A DNA stretch of 64,000 nucleotides from RYN-230 sp963768945 (GTDB lineage: Bacteria > Actinomycetota > Actinomycetes > Streptosporangiales > Streptosporangiaceae): positions 310,001-374,000 of the forward strand of contig CAVYJW010000005.1 in assembly GCA_963768945.1 (NCBI GenBank), written 5' to 3'. The position numbers were made by a program, and so were the translations under genes. Position 1 is the stretch's first letter. Every line of letters begins with the position of its first letter. Below are positions 8,789 to 17,296 of this stretch, piece by piece. The notes beneath the pieces are model-generated. The model was not told the DNA's origin and did no database searches. It saw only the letters and a list, made by a program, of their open reading frames with translations.

Positions 8789-10260
8789 ACCGCGCGCTCC
8801 GGCGAGTCTCGCTGATCTGCCTGGTGCTGTTCGTGGCGCTGCTGATCAACGTGAACTACGTGCAGGGTTTCGAGGCCAGCAGCCTGGCCAACGAGCCGGG
8901 CAACGGCCGGACCTTCTCCGCGTCGCTCCAGTTCCAGCGCGGCTCGATCGTCACGTCCGACCAGAAGGTCGTCGCCTACTCCACGATGAACAAGAACTAC
9001 GGGGAGTACCAGCGGCATTACCCGTTCGGCCCGTTGTACGCGCCGGTCACCGGCTACGACACGCTCTTCAGCTCGACCGGCATCGAGCAGGCGGAGAACA
9101 AGGATCTGTCCGGCACCGACCCGGCGCTGGAGGTGCACAACCTCATCGACCTGATCAGCGGTAAGCCGAAGAAGGGCGCCACGGTCGAGCTGACCATCAA
9201 CTCGGCGGCCCAGCAGGCCGCCTACAGCCAGCTCCAGGCCAGCGGCAAGCAGGGCGGGGTCGTCGCCATCGACCCGCAGACCGGCGCCATCCTGGCCCTC
9301 GCCTCCTACCCCTCGTTCGACCCGAACCAGCTGGCCACCCTGAACGGCAAAAGGCTCCAGAAGAACGACAACCGCCTGCTGGCCGACCCGGATCAGCCGC
9401 TGCTGAGCCGGGCCACCGCCCTGACCTTCCCGCCCGGGTCCAGCTTCAAGATCGTGACGAGTTCCACGGCCTTCAGCACCGGCAGGTACAACCAGAACAC
9501 GCTGGTGGACGCCCCGGCCCAGCTCAAGCTGCCCGGCGTCAGCCAGCCGCTGATCAACTTCGACGGCGAGGCGTGCGGCAGCGGCAGGGTGCCGATCATC
9601 TTCGCGTTCACGCTGTCCTGCAACACGGCGTTCGGCAACCTGGGGATGAAGCTGGGCGGGCAGAAGCTCCGGGCTCAAGCCACCCAGTTCGGGATGAACA
9701 ACCCGAACCTGGCCATCCCGTTCCCCGTGGCCGAAAGCAACTTCCCGCTGTACACGGACCCGGCCCAGGTGGCCGGCTCGGCGATCGGCCAGGAGAGCGA
9801 CACGGTCACGCCGCTGCAGGAGGCGATGTTCTCCGCGGCGATCGCGAACAACGGGACGCTGATGAAGCCGTACCTGGTGAACAAGGTCACCGCGCCGGAC
9901 CTGACTGCGGTGTCCACCACCACGCAGACCGCGCTCAGCCACCCGGTGACCCCTGAGGTGGCGAACGAGGTCAAGCAGATGATGATCAGCGTGACCCAGT
10001 CGCCGTCCGGCACCGCGCACGCGACGGCGGGCACGCAGGCGACCGGCGGGATCGTTATCGCCGGGAAGACCGGGACGGCCCAGAACGGCATCAACAACTC
10101 GGGGCTGGATGATGCGGTCTTCACCTGTTTCGCCCCGGCCGCCAACCCGCAGATCGCGGTCGGAGTCATAGTGAAGGGTGGCGGCCAGGGGGCCGACGCC
10201 TCGGCACCGATCGCAGTGAAGGTCATCCAGGCCTACCTCGCCTCGCTGGGTAAGGGATGA
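8785..10260 (+). CDS. pbpA: class B penicillin-binding protein PbpA
   Basis: A 491-residue D,D-transpeptidase that crosslinks peptidoglycan with RodA/FtsW. An N-terminal signal-anchor (ALRRVSLICLVLFVALLINV) is followed by a pedestal domain and the transpeptidase domain with the three penicillin-binding motifs: SSFK (in PPGSSFKIV), SCN (in FTLSCNTAFG) and KTG (in AGKTGTAQ). The ATG at 8785 overlaps the ancestral rodA stop as ATGA. As sequenced, this ATG is also an internal codon of an uninterrupted frame beginning at rodA. The order rodA-pbpA-pknB is standard for actinobacteria. Confidence 0.94.
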   Translation: MNRALRRVSLICLVLFVALLINVNYVQGFEASSLANEPGNGRTFSASLQFQRGSIVTSDQKVVAYSTMNKNYGEYQRHYPFGPLYAPVTGYDTLFSSTGIEQAENKDLSGTDPALEVHNLIDLISGKPKKGATVELTINSAAQQAAYSQLQASGKQGGVVAIDPQTGAILALASYPSFDPNQLATLNGKRLQKNDNRLLADPDQPLLSRATALTFPPGSSFKIVTSSTAFSTGRYNQNTLVDAPAQLKLPGVSQPLINFDGEACGSGRVPIIFAFTLSCNTAFGNLGMKLGGQKLRAQATQFGMNNPNLAIPFPVAESNFPLYTDPAQVAGSAIGQESDTVTPLQEAMFSAAIANNGTLMKPYLVNKVTAPDLTAVSTTTQTALSHPVTPEVANEVKQMMISVTQSPSGTAHATAGTQATGGIVIAGKTGTAQNGINNSGLDDAVFTCFAPAANPQIAVGVIVKGGGQGADASAPIAVKVIQAYLASLGKG

Positions 10261-10380
10261 GGGCCGTGATCGCGGCAGACGCCGGGACGCGGATGACTGA
10301 TCCCCCGCCCGCGGCAGTGGCATCACGCGCGGCCACCGCGGCGCCCGATGGACGGACAACGATGCAGGACGGTTACTGAC

Positions 10381-12186
10381 GTGCGAGACATGACACAGCC
10401 ACGGCTCCTTGGCGGCCGCTACGAACTCGACGGCGTCGTCGGCCGGGGCGGCATGGCCGAGGTGTACCGGGCCCGGGACATCCGCCTGGACCGCATCGTC
10501 GCAGTCAAGACGCTGCGCGAGGACCTGGCGCGGGACGCGACGTTCCAGGCCAGGTTCCGGCGCGAGGCCCAGTCCGCGGCCTCGCTGAACCACCCGTCCA
10601 TCGTCGCGGTGTATGACACCGGCGAGGACATGGCCGGTCCCACCCACGTCCCGTACATCGTGATGGAGTACGTGGACGGCCGGACCCTGCGCGAACTGCT
10701 CCGGGACGACCGCCGCCTGCTCCCCGAGCGGGCCCTGGAGATCACCGACGGGGTCCTGCGGGCGCTGGACTACAGCCACCGGAACGGGATCGTGCACCGG
10801 GACATCAAGCCCGGCAACGTGATGCTCACCCGGTCGGCCGAGGTCAAGGTGATGGACTTCGGCATCGCCCGCGCGGTCAGCGACGCCCAGGCCACCATGA
10901 CCCAGACCGCCCAGGTGATCGGGACCGCGCAGTACCTGTCGCCCGAGCAGGCCCGCGGCGAGCGGGTGGATGCGCGCAGCGATCTGTACTCGACCGGGTG
11001 CCTGCTGTATGAGCTGCTCACCGGCCGGCCGCCGTTCACCGGGGACTCCCCGGTCGCCATCGCCTACCAGCACGTCCGGGAGAACCCGATCCCGCCGTCG
11101 CGCATCGACCCGGAGATCCCGGTCTGGGCCGACTCCATCGTGCTGAAGGCGATGGCCAAGGACCCGGCGGAGCGCTACCAGTCCGCCGCCGAGATGCGCA
11201 CCGACATCCAGCGGGCGCTGTCCGGCGTGCCGGTCGCCGCGCCACCACAACCGACCGAGATGTACTCCCCCGGGACCCAGCGGATGGGCCCGAACACGAT
11301 GATGGCCGGGGCCGCCCCGGCCGGCGCGGTCCCGTACGGCCCCGACGAAGACGGGTATGGCGGCGGGAACGGGCGGCGGAAGGCCCTGTGGTGGATCCTG
11401 GGCGGAATCGCCGCCATCCTCGTCATCGTGATCGCCTATCTGCTCCTCAGCGGCGGCGGGAAGACCGATTCGGTGCCCTCCGTCGTCGGCATGACCCAGT
11501 CGGCCGCCGAGAAGGCCGTGATCAAGGCGGGGCTGAAGCCGGCGGTGGTCAAGGTGTCCTCGGCGTCGGTGAAGGCCGGCCTGGTCACCCAGACGGATCC
11601 GCAGTTCGGGACCAAGGTGGCACCAAACAGTGTCGTCACGCTGGACGTCTCCACGGGACCGCACAAGATCAAGATGCCATCGGTGACCGGCGAATCGGAG
11701 AGCACGGCCCAGAGCCAGCTGCAGCAGTTCAACGTGACGACTAAGACCGACCCGACCTCCACCAAGCCGGCCGGGACCGTGGTGCAGCAGTCGCCCCCGG
11801 CTGGCACGCTGCTGGCCCCGAACAGCCCGGTCACCATCTACGTGTCCGGAGGCGGGACCCAGGTCCAGAACACGGTTGGCGACCCGAAGGCGACCGCCGT
11901 GTCGATCCTGCAGAATGCGGGATTCAAGGTCCAGGTCATCACCGCGGCCGGCCCGCCCAACTCCACCCCGGGCAGCGTGTTCAACCAGACCCCTTCCAGC
12001 GGGACCCTGCCCCAGGGATCGACGGTGACCATTTACGTGGCGTCTACGCCGACGCCGACACTCACCCCCACCACCCCGGCCCCGACGCAGAGCGCCACCA
12101 CACCGCCCCCGACACCGACACCGACACCGACAGCGACCGGCACCGCGGGCGCGAGGGCCACTGGCTCCCGTACGCCGCGCTCCTAG
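10381..12186 (+). CDS. pknB: PASTA-domain Ser/Thr protein kinase PknB
   Basis: A receptor kinase of about 601 residues. The kinase domain occupies the first 270 residues, with the glycine loop GRGGMAEVY, Lys in AVKTL, the catalytic loop HRDIKPGNV and DFGIA. The activation loop is Thr-rich (ATMTQTAQVIGTAQY). A linker and one transmembrane helix (WWILGGIAAILVIVIAYLLL) lead to three PASTA domains, which bind muropeptides outside the cell, and a Thr/Pro tail rich in TPTPT repeats. Substrates usually include FhaA/FhaB and cell-wall proteins encoded beside it. The start is uncertain: GTG 10381 has AGGA 11 bases upstream, while ATG 10390 and ATG 10348 are also possible. Only one kinase is present, with no adjacent pknA, as in Streptomyces. 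Confidence 0.93.
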   Translation: MRDMTQPRLLGGRYELDGVVGRGGMAEVYRARDIRLDRIVAVKTLREDLARDATFQARFRREAQSAASLNHPSIVAVYDTGEDMAGPTHVPYIVMEYVDGRTLRELLRDDRRLLPERALEITDGVLRALDYSHRNGIVHRDIKPGNVMLTRSAEVKVMDFGIARAVSDAQATMTQTAQVIGTAQYLSPEQARGERVDARSDLYSTGCLLYELLTGRPPFTGDSPVAIAYQHVRENPIPPSRIDPEIPVWADSIVLKAMAKDPAERYQSAAEMRTDIQRALSGVPVAAPPQPTEMYSPGTQRMGPNTMMAGAAPAGAVPYGPDEDGYGGGNGRRKALWWILGGIAAILVIVIAYLLLSGGGKTDSVPSVVGMTQSAAEKAVIKAGLKPAVVKVSSASVKAGLVTQTDPQFGTKVAPNSVVTLDVSTGPHKIKMPSVTGESESTAQSQLQQFNVTTKTDPTSTKPAGTVVQQSPPAGTLLAPNSPVTIYVSGGGTQVQNTVGDPKATAVSILQNAGFKVQVITAAGPPNSTPGSVFNQTPSSGTLPQGSTVTIYVASTPTPTLTPTTPAPTQSATTPPPTPTPTPTATGTAGARATGSRTPRS

Positions 12187-12251
12187 GTGGTGTACCGGCT
12201 GGATGGTGTACCGGCGTTAGACTCGGCAGAGCTACTGACCAGGAGACGACC

Positions 12252-12500
12252 GTGCCGAAGTCCCGCGTGAGAACGAAGGCGGTGTACACGCCGCCGCCCA
12301 AGCGATCGGCGTCGAAGAAGGTCAGCCCGCGCTGGCTGGTACCCGCCATGCTGGCCTGCCTGCTGATCGGGCTGGCCTGGATCGCGGTGTTCTACGTAAC
12401 CCAGGGCACGCTGCCGATCGGGGCCCTGGGAGACTGGAACCTGGTGGTCGGCTTCGCCTTCATCATCGGAGGCGTCGTCCTGTCCACCAGGTGGCGGTAG
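12252..12500 (+). CDS. crgA: cell division protein CrgA
   Basis: An 82-residue protein with a basic N-terminus (PKSRVRTKAVYTPPPK) and two transmembrane helices separated by a short loop (TQGTLPIGALGDWN), the hallmark of CrgA. In Streptomyces CrgA inhibits premature septation by affecting FtsZ rings. In mycobacteria it bridges FtsZ, FtsQ and penicillin-binding proteins. The GTG start follows AGGAGA at 12241. A 12-bp direct repeat (TGGTGTACCGGC, 12188 and 12204) lies in the pknB-crgA gap, followed by TAGACT at 12218, a possible -10 element. Confidence 0.93.
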   Translation: MPKSRVRTKAVYTPPPKRSASKKVSPRWLVPAMLACLLIGLAWIAVFYVTQGTLPIGALGDWNLVVGFAFIIGGVVLSTRWR

Positions 12501-12505
12501 CTACC

Positions 12506-13393
12506 TCAGGTCAGCTGGCCGTTGCGCACCACCACGGCGATGACCAGTACGGCCAGCACGATCACGGTGGCGGCCGCCTGGAACAGGGCCCGGTGCTTCC
12601 GCGGCGCGTAGGCGTAGGCCGCGGTGACCACCGCGCCGGTGATCAGCCCGCCCACGTGGTCCTGCCAGGCGATAGACGGAACCGCGAAGCTGATGCCCAG
12701 GTTGAGGACGATCAGGAAGATGATCGCCCGGCTGTCCAGCCGCAGCCGCCTGGAGAGCACGAACCAGGCGCCGAACAGGCCGAAGATGGCACCCGATGCC
12801 CCCAGCGCGGACTGGTTCGGCGGGGCGAAGAAGAAGTACAGGACCGAGCCGCCGAGCGCGCTGAGCAGGTATACAGCCAGGAAACGCAGATGCCCCAGCA
12901 TCCGCTCCAGCGCCGGGCCGACCAGGATCAGCGCCCACATGTTGAAGATGATGTGCGCCGGGCCGAACCCGCTCAGCCCCGGCTCGTGCAGGAACGCTGA
13001 CGTGAGCAGCCGGTACCACTGGTCGTGGGCCACGCCCACGGTCTGGTGGATGGTGGGGTCGTAGGCCACGCCGATCATGTCGAAGTAGTTGACGACCCGC
13101 GGGTAGACCCACTCCACCAGGTAGCACAGGACATTGAGGGCGACGAGCACCCAGGTCACGGTCGAAGCAGACGTCACCCGGCCGCCGAACACCGCCGTCG
13201 GCTGCCGGACATCGCGGCTGCCCTCCCGCACGCATTCGGCGCAGTGCTGGCCGACCGGCGCGGCGCGCAGGCAGTCAGGGCAGGCGGGACGCCCGCACCG
13301 GCTGCAGGACAGGTAGGTCTCCCGGTCCGGATGCCGGAAACAGGTAGGTACCGGTGCGGGCGCCTCGGGGCCAGGCGCCGGAAGCTCGTCCAC
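12506..13393 (-). CDS. rhomboid-family intramembrane serine protease with N-terminal zinc finger
   Basis: About 295 residues. A cysteine/histidine-rich B-box-like finger (CFRHPDRETYLSCSRCGRPA, then a Cys-x2-Cys pair) precedes six or seven membrane helices. The rhomboid dyad is visible: Ser in GASGAIFG and His in QDHVGG, plus the HIIFNMWAL motif. Rhomboids cleave membrane helices; the substrate is unknown. The start is set at GTG 13393, which gives the N-terminus expected from homologues, 16 bases after the ppiA stop. AGGAG almost abuts it, so the start is not certain. It is convergent with crgA, with only a few bases between stops. Confidence 0.88.
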   Translation of the reverse strand: MDELPAPGPEAPAPVPTCFRHPDRETYLSCSRCGRPACPDCLRAAPVGQHCAECVREGSRDVRQPTAVFGGRVTSASTVTWVLVALNVLCYLVEWVYPRVVNYFDMIGVAYDPTIHQTVGVAHDQWYRLLTSAFLHEPGLSGFGPAHIIFNMWALILVGPALERMLGHLRFLAVYLLSALGGSVLYFFFAPPNQSALGASGAIFGLFGAWFVLSRRLRLDSRAIIFLIVLNLGISFAVPSIAWQDHVGGLITGAVVTAAYAYAPRKHRALFQAAATVIVLAVLVIAVVVRNGQLT

Positions 13394-13409
13394 TCCTCGG
13401 CCTGCGAAT

Positions 13410-13955
13410 CTAGTTAGCCGCGGATCCCGGTGCGTCCGGGGAGCCGCTGATCTCGACCGACTCGAGCACCACGTCCTTGGCCGGGCGGTCCCTGCGGTCG
13501 CGGTCCACGTGGCTGATGGCGTCCACCACGTCACTGCCCTCAGTGACCTCACCGAAAATGGTGTGCTTCCCGCTCAGCCACGGGGTGGGCACCGTCGTGA
13601 TGAAGAACTGGGAGCCGTTCGTGCCGGGGCCCGCGTTGGCCATGGCCAGCAGGTAGGGGCGGTTGAACGACAGGTCAGGGTGGAACTCATCGGCGAACTG
13701 GTATCCGGGGCCGCCGGTCCCGGTGCCGAGCGGGTCCCCGCCCTGGATCATGAAATCCGGGATCACCCGGTGGAAGATCGTCCCGTTGTACAGACTGACC
13801 CGGCTGGGCTGCCTGGTCCGGGGGTCGGTCCAGTCCCGGGATCCCTCAGCGAGCTCGACGAAGTTGCGCACCGTCTTCGGGGCCTGATCAGGGAAAAGCC
13901 GGACCACAATCGTTCCCTGATTCGTCCGCAGAGTCGCGGTCAGCGAGTTTGTCAT
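13410..13955 (-). CDS. ppiA: peptidyl-prolyl cis-trans isomerase, cyclophilin type
   Basis: A 181-residue cyclophilin catalysing proline isomerisation during protein folding. The core motifs are present: FHRVIPDFMIQGGDP, the GPGTNGSQFFITT segment with the Gln/Phe substrate contacts, and HTIFGEV. There is no signal peptide, so it should be cytoplasmic. It lies directly downstream of the pknB-crgA cluster on the opposite strand and upstream of the rhomboid gene, the arrangement seen in Streptomyces. The two genes probably share a transcript. Confidence 0.95.
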   Translation of the reverse strand: MTNSLTATLRTNQGTIVVRLFPDQAPKTVRNFVELAEGSRDWTDPRTRQPSRVSLYNGTIFHRVIPDFMIQGGDPLGTGTGGPGYQFADEFHPDLSFNRPYLLAMANAGPGTNGSQFFITTVPTPWLSGKHTIFGEVTEGSDVVDAISHVDRDRRDRPAKDVVLESVEISGSPDAPGSAAN

Positions 13956-14214
13956 AGGTGGAATCCTTGCACGGCACGCCCGGTCATTAGCCGTTTCCCG
14001 CCGGACGCTTCCTGCCGGACAGCTTTTGCCGCCGGGTCATCCACTCCGACCTTACGGCGCTCCCGGCGAGCCTGCGAATCAGGCTGGCCCGGCCCGGAGA
14101 CGGTTTAGCTTGAGTCCGGTTGAGGTCAAGCACAGGGGGAAGGCAGGGTTGAGCCTTGCCGCCCAGGGAAGTGAGTGGGCGGGGGAGCTGTCCGGGGAGT
14201 GTCGGAGGTTAATT

Positions 14215-14745
14215 GTGTTTTCAAGAAGTAGCAGCCAGGACGTAAAGTCCCGGGCCAAGGCAGGAACGGCGCTCGTCCAGAGCGGCGCCTACCAGGCTAA
14301 GGCCGGCGCTGTACGGGCCCAGGGACGCGCCCGCCAGGTCGCCACGCAGGTGGCGCCACTGGCGAAGAGCGCCCAGGAAACGGCAGGCCGCAGCCTGCTT
14401 GAGGCCCGCGCGTGGGCGGCACCGCGGGTCGAGGCGGGCGGCGCGGCCGTGCAGGAGCGGATCGCCCCGGCGGTTTCGGCGGCGATGGTGACTGCTGCCC
14501 GGCGCCTGGAGCCGCCGAAGGCGAAGCGGCGCCGCCGCTGGCCGCTCATCGCGGCCGGGATCGTGGTGCTGGGCGCGGGCGCAGCGGTCGCGGTGCAGGT
14601 ACTGCGGAGCAAGCGGGACACCATGGCGACGGCGGAATCGGACCCGATGACGTCGGCTCCCATGCCGCCAGCTACTCCGGCGGACCGCCAGGAGATGGGC
14701 GACGCCACCCAGGCGGACGTAAACGGGCAGGTCAGGACATCCTGA
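14215..14745 (+). CDS. DUF5324-like membrane-associated protein
   Basis: A 176-residue protein. The N-terminal two thirds is Ala/Gln/Lys/Arg-rich and probably a long amphipathic helix or coiled coil (AKSAQETAGRSLLEARAWAA). A very basic patch KAKRRRR and one transmembrane helix (WPLIAAGIVVLGAGAAVAV) follow, then an acidic Thr/Pro tail. This matches the DUF5324 proteins found beside ppiA in Streptomyces; the family assignment is from memory. The GTG at 14215 is chosen because GGAGG (14204-14208) lies six bases upstream, whereas upstream in-frame starts lack a ribosome site. Function is unknown. Confidence 0.75.
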   Translation: MFSRSSSQDVKSRAKAGTALVQSGAYQAKAGAVRAQGRARQVATQVAPLAKSAQETAGRSLLEARAWAAPRVEAGGAAVQERIAPAVSAAMVTAARRLEPPKAKRRRRWPLIAAGIVVLGAGAAVAVQVLRSKRDTMATAESDPMTSAPMPPATPADRQEMGDATQADVNGQVRTS

Positions 14746-14760
14746 CCGGGCTTTTCTGGA

Positions 14761-14799
14761 CGGCAGCGGGTGGCCAGCGAAGTCTGCCACCCGCTGCCG
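14761..14799 (+). terminator. strong hairpin downstream of the DUF5324-like gene
   Basis: A 14-bp perfect inverted repeat (14761-14774 with 14786-14799; arms CGGCAGCGGGTGGC and complement) encloses an 11-base loop, 16 bases after the stop at 14745. There is no T-run, which is common for actinobacterial terminators. Confidence 0.7.
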
Positions 14800-14968
14800 C
14801 CGCCTGGGAAGCGGCGTCCAGGGAAGCGATCAGGCCGACCCGATTTGATGGAAGTTACCGCTTAGTAGCAATGCCGGTCAAGTTGCATTCCGTAGCAAAT
14901 CTGGACCGCTGCCCGTTCACCGGCGGAGTGTTTCCCTGACCTGGGTCGTGTCGGAGGCATCAGGGACA

Positions 14969-16804
14969 ATGCATGGTGTGCTACTGAGCGATTTGGTGCG
15001 CACGTCAGAGGCGGTATCGCTGGCGGCCGGCCGCCGGGTCAAGATCGACGAGATCGCCGGGCTGCTACGCCGGGCGGCGCCCGATGAGATTCTGGTCACG
15101 GTCGCCTTCCTCTCTGGCGAACTGCGCCAGCGGCAGATCGGGGTGGGCTACGCGGCTCTCGGCGGCCTGCTGCGCGAGGTCGGCCCGCCCGCCCCGGGAG
15201 CGGCCGGCCCGGGAGCGGCCGGCCCGGGAGCGCACGGCCCGGGAACGCACGGCCCGGGAGCGGCCGGCCCGGGAACGCACGGCCCGGGAGCGGCCGGGCC
15301 GGGTCCGGGCACCCAGCCGCTGACCCTAGCCGAGACCGATTCCGTGTTCGCGGCGATAGGGGCCACCGCCGGCCCCGGATCCCAGACCGAGCGGCGCAGG
15401 CTGCTCGGGAGCCTGTTCGCAAGGGCCACCCCCGCGGAGCAGTCCTTCCTGACCCGGTTGCTGGCCGGCGAACTGCACCAGGGGGCGCTGGAAGGCGTGA
15501 TGACCGAGGCCGTCGCGCGGGCCGCTGGGGTGGACGCCGGCGAGGTACGCCGGGCGCTCCTGCTGGGCGGCTCGCTGCCGGCCGTGGCGGAGGCGGCTCT
15601 GTCCGCGGCCAGCGCCACCCGTCAGGAGCAGGCCGGCGCCGACCAGGACCAAGCCGACCAGGACCAAGCCGAGCAGGCCGCCGCCAAGCAGGACCGAGCC
15701 ACCACCGCGGCCGACGATGACGCGGCAACGGCGGCCGCCCTCGCGGCGCTCCGGGCCTTCCGGCTGGAGGTCGGACGGCCGTTGCGCCCCATGCTGGCCG
15801 CCTCCGCGCCGACCGTGGCGGCGGCGTTCGACCGGGTGTCCCCGGCGGCGGCCGAATGGAAGATCGACGGGATCCGGATCCAGGCGCACCGTCAGGGCCC
15901 GGTGGCCCGGATATTCACCCGGACTCTCGACGACATCACCGCCCGCCTGCCGGAGATCACCCGCGCCGTGCTCGCCTCCCCGGCCGAGACCCTGGTCCTG
16001 GACGGTGAGGCGATTGCGCTGGACCCGGCCGGCCGGGCCCGGCCCTTCCAGGTCACCGCGAGCAGGACCGGCACCCAGGCCGCGCCCGGGCAGGACGGCG
16101 CGGACGTCCCGCTGACGCCCTTCTTCTTCGACCTGCTGCACCTGGATGGGCGGGATCTCATCGATGAGCCGGCCACCATCCGGCACGCGCTGCTGGCCGA
16201 GGTCCTCCCCGAGGATCTCCGGGTGCCGCGCCTGGTAACCGCCGATGTGGCGGAGGCTGAGGCGTTTTTCGCGGACGCGGTGGCCCGCGGGCATGAGGGC
16301 GTGGTGGTGAAATCGCTGGACGCTCCCTACGCGGCCGGCCGGCGGGGCAGCGATTGGATCAAGGTCAAGCCCCGGCACACGCTGGACCTTGTAGTGCTGG
16401 CCGCCGAATGGGGTCACGGCCGCCGCCGCGGCTGGCTGTCCAACCTGCATCTGGGTGCCCGCGATCCGGCCGGGGGCTTCGTCATGCTCGGCAAGACGTT
16501 CAAGGGGCTGACCGACGAGATGCTCCGCTGGCAGACGGCCCGGTTCCTGGACCTCGCTGAGCCGCCCGGCCAGCGTCCCGGCGGCGACCTGAGCGACGCC
16601 CGGGGCGTGCTGCGGGTCCGCCCGGAGATGGTGGTGGAGATCGCCTTCGACGGCGTGCAGGCCAGTCCACGCTATCCGGGCGGGCTGGCGCTGCGCTTCG
16701 CACGCGTACTCCGGTACCGCCCGGACAAGCAGGCGGCCGAGGCAGACTCGGTCGATGCGGTCCGCGCTATCTGGGAAGGCCGGGTTTCGGGCGACCGGGA
16801 CTAG
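14969..16804 (+). CDS. ATP-dependent DNA ligase (LigB-like)
   Basis: About 611 residues. Domains in order are an N-terminal DNA-binding domain (to about 230), the nucleotidyltransferase domain with the AMP-accepting lysine motif EWKIDGIR, and a C-terminal OB fold (KFR-type region GKTFKGLTDEM, then RPEMVVEIAFDGVQ). Motifs DGEAI, GHEGVVVKS and WIKVKP are the other nucleotidyltransferase signatures. ATP-dependent ligases in actinobacteria supplement the NAD-dependent replicative ligase and act in repair. The N-terminal domain is split by a PGAAGPG/PGTHGPG repeat, and a second low-complexity stretch (ADQDQADQDQAEQ) precedes the catalytic domain. The ATG at 14969 is preferred, with GGAGG at 14953. 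GTG 14948 and GTG 14978 are alternatives. Confidence 0.92.
   Translation: MHGVLLSDLVRTSEAVSLAAGRRVKIDEIAGLLRRAAPDEILVTVAFLSGELRQRQIGVGYAALGGLLREVGPPAPGAAGPGAAGPGAHGPGTHGPGAAGPGTHGPGAAGPGPGTQPLTLAETDSVFAAIGATAGPGSQTERRRLLGSLFARATPAEQSFLTRLLAGELHQGALEGVMTEAVARAAGVDAGEVRRALLLGGSLPAVAEAALSAASATRQEQAGADQDQADQDQAEQAAAKQDRATTAADDDAATAAALAALRAFRLEVGRPLRPMLAASAPTVAAAFDRVSPAAAEWKIDGIRIQAHRQGPVARIFTRTLDDITARLPEITRAVLASPAETLVLDGEAIALDPAGRARPFQVTASRTGTQAAPGQDGADVPLTPFFFDLLHLDGRDLIDEPATIRHALLAEVLPEDLRVPRLVTADVAEAEAFFADAVARGHEGVVVKSLDAPYAAGRRGSDWIKVKPRHTLDLVVLAAEWGHGRRRGWLSNLHLGARDPAGGFVMLGKTFKGLTDEMLRWQTARFLDLAEPPGQRPGGDLSDARGVLRVRPEMVVEIAFDGVQASPRYPGGLALRFARVLRYRPDKQAAEADSVDAVRAIWEGRVSGDRD
15190..15308. 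repeat. 15-bp tandem repeat within the DNA ligase gene
   Basis: About eight near-identical 15-bp units (GGAGCGGCCGGCCCG type, some with GCGCAC or ACGCAC) encode the pentapeptides GAAGP, GAHGP and GTHGP. All units are in frame, so unit gain or loss would keep the gene open. Confidence 0.88.
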
Positions 16805-16841
16805 TGGGCGGCAACCGGCGTTACCGAGGCTGATCAGCAGT

Positions 16842-16859
16842 TCTCAGCGGAAGCTGAGA
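16842..16859 (+). terminator. candidate hairpin after the ligase gene
   Basis: TCTCAGC, a GGAA loop and GCTGAGA form a perfect 7-bp stem with a stable tetraloop, 38 bases past the ligase stop. There is no T-run. Confidence 0.5.
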
Positions 16860-16971
16860 GGTTAATCCGATTGCGCATCGAGTTTCGGCGGGCCTAATGA
16901 AACAGACGGGCCGCTCAGGCTCCGCCCCCGGGGCAGCGATGCCCCGGACGCCGACCCTCAGGGAGAAGACC

Positions 16972-17214
16972 GTGCGAATCAGCCGACCACTCATCGGTAC
17001 CGCCGTCGGTGCTGGTGTCCTCGGGGCCACGCTTGCCCTGGGCGTGACGATGGCGAGCGCGTCCACCGGCGCTGCCTCATCCACGGTGTCTCACTCAGCC
17101 GTCAGGGCAGCCACGTCCTCCGCTGCGGCCACGCCGAAGCCCGCCAAGGGCAGCGGTCACAAGTGTCCCGCTATGTCCGGCGGCGGGACCGCGCAGCACG
17201 GCATGCAGGGCTGA
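16972..17214 (+). CDS. small secreted protein with His/Cys/Met-rich C-terminus
   Basis: An 80-residue protein with a classic signal peptide: RISRP, then a hydrophobic stretch ending in ASAST, a likely signal peptidase I site. The mature part is Ala/Ser/Thr-rich and ends in GSGHKCPAMSGGG...HGMQG, with clustered His, Cys and Met residues that could bind a metal (inference). The start is GTG 16972, with GGGAG at 16961-16965. No family is recognised. An upstream in-frame ATG at 16897 would spoil the signal peptide. The next gene is convergent. Confidence 0.6.
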   Translation: MRISRPLIGTAVGAGVLGATLALGVTMASASTGAASSTVSHSAVRAATSSAAATPKPAKGSGHKCPAMSGGGTAQHGMQG

Positions 17215-17296
17215 GGACTCCGGTTAGCGGTCCCGGCCCGCCCCCGGGACCGGGCACGGGCAGCACAACCCGCCTGACACGAAGGCCCGGGCCCGC

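Noticed and set aside
7705..11664. Very long open frame on the minus strand, antisense to rodA, pbpA and pknB
   Set aside because: Its composition (Arg/Gly/Asp/His/Val-rich, no domain) is the reverse-complement signature of high-GC codons. The plus strand carries unmistakable conserved genes.
15190..15308. CRISPR-like repeat array in the ligase gene
   Set aside because: Units are contiguous with no unique spacers and are in coding frame; no cas genes are present. The other repeat tracts (21836, 23011, 23530, 32870) also lack spacers.
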